Below, piece after piece: positions 1 through 3,343 of a stretch of 6,015 nucleotides of DNA. This DNA comes from Candidatus Fibrimonadales bacterium (lineage in GTDB: Bacteria; Fibrobacterota; Fibrobacteria; Fibrobacterales; Fibrobacteraceae), in assembly GCA_009788135.1 (NCBI GenBank), contig WQSA01000112.1, forward strand, positions 1 through 6,015. Reading direction: 5' to 3'. Numbering within the stretch: the first letter of the stretch is position 1; each line of letters begins with the position of its first letter. The notes under the pieces were generated by a model, which had not been told where the DNA came from, searched no databases, and saw nothing but the letters and a program-made list of their open reading frames with translations. Made by a program: the position numbers and the translations under genes.

Positions 1-257
1 TTCATGCTTTGGTCAGCTTGTCCATGCTTTCCATGCCTATTATCGTAATGCCCAATATGGCTACCGTCAATAACGTGTTCAAACCCAGAAACATTTATGC
101 CAGTAAGCTTTTCAATGTCCTGCGCAGCATTATTTGAAACTTCACCTATAACATATAGCTTTTGTGTGGCGTTTTTTCTATCGCCAGCTAAAATGCCTCT
201 TGCAAACTCTACCAGGTTCTTGTCAGTAGAGTTTTTGTACTCATCTTCTTCAACCAT
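1..257 (-). CDS. PBECR-like phage-associated nuclease/toxin domain protein, 3' end missing
   Basis: This is the first 85 codons of a minus-strand gene that runs off the left edge, so its stop codon is not in the window. The start is ATG at 257, preceded by AGGAGG at a good distance. The N-terminus is acidic and hydrophilic, with no signal peptide. From about residue 32 the pattern is KLYVIGEVSNNAAQDIEKLTG, then VSGFEHVID (residues 56-64), then HIGHYDNRHG (residues 67-76). This resembles the PBECR families (phage-barnase-EndoU-colicin E5/D-RelE-like nucleases), in which a 'VSG(Y/F)xHxID' segment is followed by a histidine-rich HxxxRHG motif. Members of those families are typically phage-encoded or attached to phage head proteins, and are proposed RNases or toxins. 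The family call is from memory of the motif, not from a search, and nuclease activity is inferred. No antitoxin or phage gene is visible here, but the left flank is missing. Confidence 0.62.
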   Translation of the reverse strand, partial: MVEEDEYKNSTDKNLVEFARGILAGDRKNATQKLYVIGEVSNNAAQDIEKLTGINVSGFEHVIDGSHIGHYDNRHGKHGQADQSM

Positions 258-265
258 AAAATGAA

Positions 266-271
266 CCTCCT
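266..271 (-). promoter_or_regulatory. Shine-Dalgarno sequence of the PBECR-like gene
   Basis: AGGAGG on the minus strand, 8 nt before the ATG at 257. It fixes the start of the left-edge gene and shows that this genome uses classical Shine-Dalgarno sequences for some genes. Confidence 0.8.
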
Positions 272-281
272 ATTTTTGTTC

Positions 282-309
282 ATATTACTTAGACGGAGTT
301 CATAGCCAA
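282..309 (-). promoter_or_regulatory. candidate sigma-70 promoter for the PBECR-like gene
   Basis: On the minus strand, TTGGCT (304-309) and TAATAT (282-287) are separated by 16 nt. The predicted transcription start is near 275, giving a leader of about 18 nt that contains the AGGAGG. Each box matches consensus at only 4 of 6 positions, so this is tentative. A direct repeat of GTTCAT (278-283 and 298-303) overlaps the -10 box and the spacer and could be an operator. Confidence 0.3.
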
Positions 310-321
310 AATAAGACATAA

Positions 322-333
322 AAAATGCATTTT
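322..333. promoter_or_regulatory. 12-bp perfect palindrome upstream of the sigma-54 promoter
   Basis: AAAATGCATTTT is a perfect inverted repeat centred near 327.5, about 85 bp upstream of the predicted flgH transcription start. A second, shorter dyad, CCAAGTTGG, lies at 340-348. Sigma-54 promoters need an enhancer-binding protein that normally binds dyads some 80-200 bp upstream, so the position suits an activator site. AT-rich palindromes also arise by chance, so the role is inference. Confidence 0.3.
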
Positions 334-386
334 ACTATTCCAAGTTGGAGTAGTTGGCTGGGGGAAAGTTTATTGCAAAGAACATT

Positions 387-402
387 TGGCACGGTTTTTG
401 CA
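387..402 (+). promoter_or_regulatory. sigma-54 (RpoN) -24/-12 promoter driving flgHI
   Basis: TGGCACG, 4 nt, then TTGCA matches the sigma-54 consensus TGGCACG-N4-TTGCW. The invariant GG (388-389) and GC (400-401) are separated by exactly 10 nt. It points into flgH, and sigma-54 control of basal-body, rod and ring genes is common in bacterial flagellar hierarchies. By convention transcription should begin about 12 nt after the GC, near position 413, only about 2 nt before the flgH ATG. Activation would require an AAA+ enhancer-binding protein that is not encoded here. Confidence 0.85.
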
Positions 403-414
403 TGACTCTTAAGC

Positions 415-996
415 ATGAAACTTAACTCTTTGTTTTTCAGCGTCTTACTCCTGGTTGCAAATGGCTTCTCAGCCCCAGTTTCACTCTATGGGAACAACCT
501 TTATACCGATAAAAAAGGCAAAAGGGCTGGAGACGTGGTCACTATCCTTATTATGGAAGCCGCAAAGGCAGGTAGCGACACGCGCACAGAAACAGATAAA
601 AACAGCAATATAAGCATTGGGCAGGAGAAATCCACGGGCAGCAAATTGTTCAGCTGGCTCCCCAATTTTGGAGTAAACGGCAACGCAAACATAAGCTACG
701 ACGGCAAAGGGGCAACCGCACGCAATGGAGAATTGAAAGCTACGGTCACAGCTCGCATAATAGAGGTTTTGGACAATGGGAATTTGCTAATTGAAGGCTC
801 TAAGATCGTTGCCATAAACAATGAAGAGGAAATTTTGGAAGTTAGCGGCACAATAAGGGCAGACGACATAAACCCGGATAACACCGTTTATAGCTATAAA
901 ATAGCAGAAGCTGTAATTAGATACTCTGGAAGCGGAACTAATTCCGAGGCTGAAAAACCTGGACTTTTAACAAGATTTTTCAACTGGATTTTCTAA
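415..996 (+). CDS. flgH: flagellar L-ring protein FlgH
   Basis: FlgH forms the outer-membrane L-ring, the bushing around the flagellar rod. The 193 residues are somewhat shorter than enterobacterial FlgH (about 230). Recognisable family segments are LYTDKKGKRAGDVVTILI (29-46), GKGATARNGELKATVTARIIEVL (97-119), NGNLLIEG (121-128), the VSG...DINPDNTV region (143-158) and the C-terminal KPGLLTRFF (181-189). Residues 1-17 form a signal peptide with Lys2 and a hydrophobic core, probably cut after Gly17 or Ser19. Unlike the usual lipoprotein FlgH, there is no lipobox, and no cysteine anywhere in the protein. The start at 415 has no Shine-Dalgarno sequence and lies about 2 nt after the predicted sigma-54 transcription start. 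A later start would lose Lys2 of the signal peptide, so 415 is preferred. flgI follows after 24 nt, so the two genes form an operon. Confidence 0.95.
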   Translation: MKLNSLFFSVLLLVANGFSAPVSLYGNNLYTDKKGKRAGDVVTILIMEAAKAGSDTRTETDKNSNISIGQEKSTGSKLFSWLPNFGVNGNANISYDGKGATARNGELKATVTARIIEVLDNGNLLIEGSKIVAINNEEEILEVSGTIRADDINPDNTVYSYKIAEAVIRYSGSGTNSEAEKPGLLTRFFNWIF

Positions 997-1010
997 AAGC
1001 AATCAAAAAA

Positions 1011-1015
1011 AGGAG
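1011..1015 (+). promoter_or_regulatory. Shine-Dalgarno sequence of flgI
   Basis: AGGAG lies 5 nt before the ATG at 1021, in the 24-nt gap after flgH. It supports this start over later in-frame Met codons and shows that flgI is translated independently, although flgH has no such site. Confidence 0.8.
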
Positions 1016-1020
1016 TTGAT

Positions 1021-2151
1021 ATGCGGATAGATGATGACAACCAAAAACGATACAAAATAGGCTGGCTTGAAGTAGCCGCCGTAATTTGCATCTTGCTGGC
1101 AGTGCTGGCATCCAAAGCAAACGCCGCAAGAGTCAAGGACATGGCAACGCTGGAAGGCATTTCCGAGCAGCAGCTGGTAGGCTACGGGCTTGTAGTTGGC
1201 CTTGCCGGCACAGGCGATGGCGCAAACACGCAATTCACAATTCAATCGGTAGCGAATATGCTGCAGAAGATGGGCATTGTGGTTAACCCGCAAGATATGC
1301 GTTTGCGAAACGTGGCCGCAGTTATGGTAACCGCAACTTTGCCGGCATTCGTTAAGCCAGGCAAAAAGATAGACGTTTCCATTTCCAGCATGGGCGATGC
1401 TCGCTCTTTGGAAGGCGGAACTTTGCTGATGGCTCCGCTTCAAGGCTCAGACGGCGAGTATTACGCACAAGCTCAGGGCTCGGTAAATTTAGGCGGAATA
1501 TCTGCGAGAAGCGGCAAAAACAGCTTTAAAAAGGGCCATGCGCTCTCCGGAACCCTGCCAAACGGCGCAGTTGTGTACAAAGAAATAGAGAGCGCAAACC
1601 TAAAAACTGGAGAGCTTCGCTGGGTGCTTTCAGACCCGGATTTCACAAGCGCAGTAGAAATGGCAAATGCCATAAATCAGATTTTCCCAAATTCGGCAAT
1701 GGCGCAAGACGCTTCCACAATTTCCGTGAACGTGCCAGAATCAATGCGCAACGATTATATGTCTTTCATAGCTCGTGCAGAAAGCGCAGAGTTTAACCCC
1801 AATACAAACGCCCGTGTTGTGCTGAACGAAAAAACCGGAACGGTAGTGAGCGGCTCGAATGTTCAAATTTCCGAAATAGCGGTTTCTCACGGAAGCATAA
1901 CGGTTCAGGTAGCAAATACCCAAACCGCAGCCGCAGTGACTCCGCTTTTAGCCCAAACAGCCATGATGAACAATCAGCAGATAAATGTTCAAGAGCCTCG
2001 CACGGAAACCAGAGTTATGCCTTCGGTTAACAACGCCGGCCAGTTGGCGCAGGCTTTGAACAGCCTGGGAGTTTCGCCACGCGACATAATATCTATTTTC
2101 CAGGCAATTAAAAAAGCTGGAGCGCTGCACGCAGAATTGGTGGTTATGTAA
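1021..2151 (+). CDS. flgI: flagellar P-ring protein FlgI
   Basis: FlgI polymerises in the periplasm around the rod to form the P-ring, beneath the FlgH L-ring. The product has 376 residues, close to the family norm (about 365). A long basic and hydrophilic n-region (1-13), a hydrophobic core (about 14-30) and an A-N-A cleavage site at 33-35 make a Sec signal peptide. The mature protein starts ARVKDMATLEG, as is typical. The landmark GYGLVVGLAGTGD is at 54-66, NVAAVMVTATLPAF at 97-110, and the usual C-terminal pattern ending ALHAELVVM at 368-376. The only cysteine is in the signal peptide, so the mature protein has no disulfide, unlike E. coli FlgI. It is the second gene of the flgHI operon. 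No flgA, flgG or flgJ adjoins it, so the remaining flagellar genes must lie elsewhere if they exist. The stop codon lies inside the convergent tyrS gene. Confidence 0.96.
   Translation: MRIDDDNQKRYKIGWLEVAAVICILLAVLASKANAARVKDMATLEGISEQQLVGYGLVVGLAGTGDGANTQFTIQSVANMLQKMGIVVNPQDMRLRNVAAVMVTATLPAFVKPGKKIDVSISSMGDARSLEGGTLLMAPLQGSDGEYYAQAQGSVNLGGISARSGKNSFKKGHALSGTLPNGAVVYKEIESANLKTGELRWVLSDPDFTSAVEMANAINQIFPNSAMAQDASTISVNVPESMRNDYMSFIARAESAEFNPNTNARVVLNEKTGTVVSGSNVQISEIAVSHGSITVQVANTQTAAAVTPLLAQTAMMNNQQINVQEPRTETRVMPSVNNAGQLAQALNSLGVSPRDIISIFQAIKKAGALHAELVVM
2144..2151. other. tail-to-tail overlap of flgI and tyrS
   Basis: The flgI TAA (2149-2151, plus strand) and the tyrS TAA (2144-2146, minus strand) lie within 8 bp of each other, so the two coding sequences overlap at their 3' ends. 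There is no intergenic space for a terminator, and I see no hairpin with a T-run around the junction. Transcripts from each side should therefore run into the neighbouring gene as antisense unless Rho stops them. Confidence 0.85.
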
Positions 2152-3319
2152 ACACCTTGTAAAACTTGCGCTTGCCAACCTGCACAATCATTTCTTTGTC
2201 CACAGTCAATTGCGCATTGGCATCTGCAACTATATTCCCGCCTATCTTCACGCCGCTATTCTGAATCATGCGGCGAGCTTCGCCTTTGCTAGCAAAGGCT
2301 CCTATTGAAACGAGCAAGTCCAAAACCCCGTAACTGCCTGCGGCAAGCTTGATTTCAGGCGTATCGCTTGGCAATTCGTTTCCGCTGTGAATGGCTTTTT
2401 CTCTTTCCGCAGCGGCCTGGGCAGCGTCTGTGCCATAATATTGCGCAACTATGTCCAAAGCCAATTCTCGCTTTGCAACTAGAATATCTTTTGAAAAATC
2501 GTTTTTCACGGTCAAAAGCTCGGACCAGCTTTGAACCAGACTGTCTGCTATGTTGTAAACTTTGTGGAACATCACATCAGGGCTTTCGTTGACGCCAACA
2601 TAATTTCCAAGAGACTTGCTCATTTTCTGCTCGCCATCCGTGCCCAAGAGAATGGGCATAAATAAACCGATTTGCGGATCCTGGCCTTCTCTTATTTGCA
2701 GCTCGCGTCCTCTCAAAACATTAAACTTCTGGTCTGTGCCGCCAAGCTCAACATCGCTTTTTATAACAATGCTATCGTAAGCTTGCATTAAGGGATACAC
2801 AAATTCGTGAAGACTTATGGGCTGTCCTTCTGCATAGCGGGTTTGGAAATCTTTGCGCTCAAGCATTTGCGCAATGGTAATGCTGCCCATAAGCTCGGTA
2901 ACCTTGTCAAATGGCATTTTGCTGAACCAGTCGCCATTGTAACGAATTTCGGTTTGCTCTCTTTTCACAATTTTGAAAAACTGCTCCTGATATTCCTTAG
3001 CGTTTTCCATAACCTGTTCGTGGCTAAGGCGTGGACGAGTCTTGTTGCGGCCGCTCGGATCGCCTATCATTGCAGTGTAATCCCCCACAATCAGCACAAC
3101 CTGGTGCCCAAAATCCTGAAACTGGCGCAATTTGCGCATAACCACCGTGTGCCCAAAGTGCACATCCGGAGCGGTAGGGTCAACGCCGAGCTTTATGCGC
3201 AACGGAATTCCGGTATCTATGGATTTCTGAATCTTTTTAGCAAGCTCTTCTTGCGGAACTATTTCCAGCACTCCGCGCATAAGCACGGAGAGTTGTTCTT
3301 GTAGCGGAGGGAAAGTCAT
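2144..3319 (-). CDS. tyrS: tyrosyl-tRNA synthetase
   Basis: A class I aminoacyl-tRNA synthetase that activates tyrosine with ATP and charges tRNA-Tyr in the cytoplasm. The product is 391 residues, normal for the roughly 400-residue bacterial TyrRS subclass (TyrZ-like). Visible landmarks are LGVDPTAPD (44-52), the HIGH signature as HFGH (54-57), the active-site region GDYTAMIGDPSGR (79-91), YPLMQAYDS (175-183) with the tyrosine-pocket segment GGTDQKFN (193-200), and an intact KMSKS loop (232-236). The C-terminus from about 331 is an S4-type RNA-binding domain containing GEARRMI and GVKIGG. The ATG at 3319 gives the usual N-terminus of the family. No Shine-Dalgarno sequence sits at normal distance: the only purine-rich stretch, GGGGAG (3338-3343), is 18 nt upstream and inside a hairpin. 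The lipoprotein gene ends 23 bp upstream on the same strand, so co-transcription is possible. A weak promoter, TTGTAC-N19-TATACA (3350-3380), lies in the end of that gene. Confidence 0.97.
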   Translation of the reverse strand: MTFPPLQEQLSVLMRGVLEIVPQEELAKKIQKSIDTGIPLRIKLGVDPTAPDVHFGHTVVMRKLRQFQDFGHQVVLIVGDYTAMIGDPSGRNKTRPRLSHEQVMENAKEYQEQFFKIVKREQTEIRYNGDWFSKMPFDKVTELMGSITIAQMLERKDFQTRYAEGQPISLHEFVYPLMQAYDSIVIKSDVELGGTDQKFNVLRGRELQIREGQDPQIGLFMPILLGTDGEQKMSKSLGNYVGVNESPDVMFHKVYNIADSLVQSWSELLTVKNDFSKDILVAKRELALDIVAQYYGTDAAQAAAEREKAIHSGNELPSDTPEIKLAAGSYGVLDLLVSIGAFASKGEARRMIQNSGVKIGGNIVADANAQLTVDKEMIVQVGKRKFYKVFT

Positions 3320-3321
3320 GG

Positions 3322-3343
3322 GGGGAATTTAGAAAAACTCCCC
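3322..3343 (-). promoter_or_regulatory. hairpin abutting the tyrS start codon
   Basis: In the mRNA, GGGGAGUUU (3343 to 3335) can pair with AAAUUCCCC (3330 to 3322), giving a 9-bp stem with one G-U pair and a UUCU loop. Two further C residues follow, then the tyrS AUG. The stem contains the only Shine-Dalgarno-like GGGGAG and starts within the stop codon of the lipoprotein gene (TAG GGG AG). No T-run follows, so it is not a canonical intrinsic terminator. It could control tyrS translation, stabilise the mRNA 5' end or couple translation. The pairing is directly visible; the role is inferred. Confidence 0.5.

Noticed and set aside
363..376. A second GG-N10-GC pair resembling a sigma-54 site just upstream of the strong one.
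   Set aside because: Only the GG and GC dinucleotides fit; the -24 box reads GGGGAAA rather than TGGCACG, and such spacing arises often by chance.
402..425. An eight-codon frame starting at ATG 402 that overlaps the flgH start and could act as a leader peptide.
   Set aside because: The predicted transcription start, near 413, lies downstream of this ATG, so it should not be in the mRNA.
1003..1443. A 146-codon open frame on the minus strand opposite flgI.
   Set aside because: It lies entirely over a canonical FlgI coding region, its product has no recognisable motif and its composition is that of an antisense shadow.
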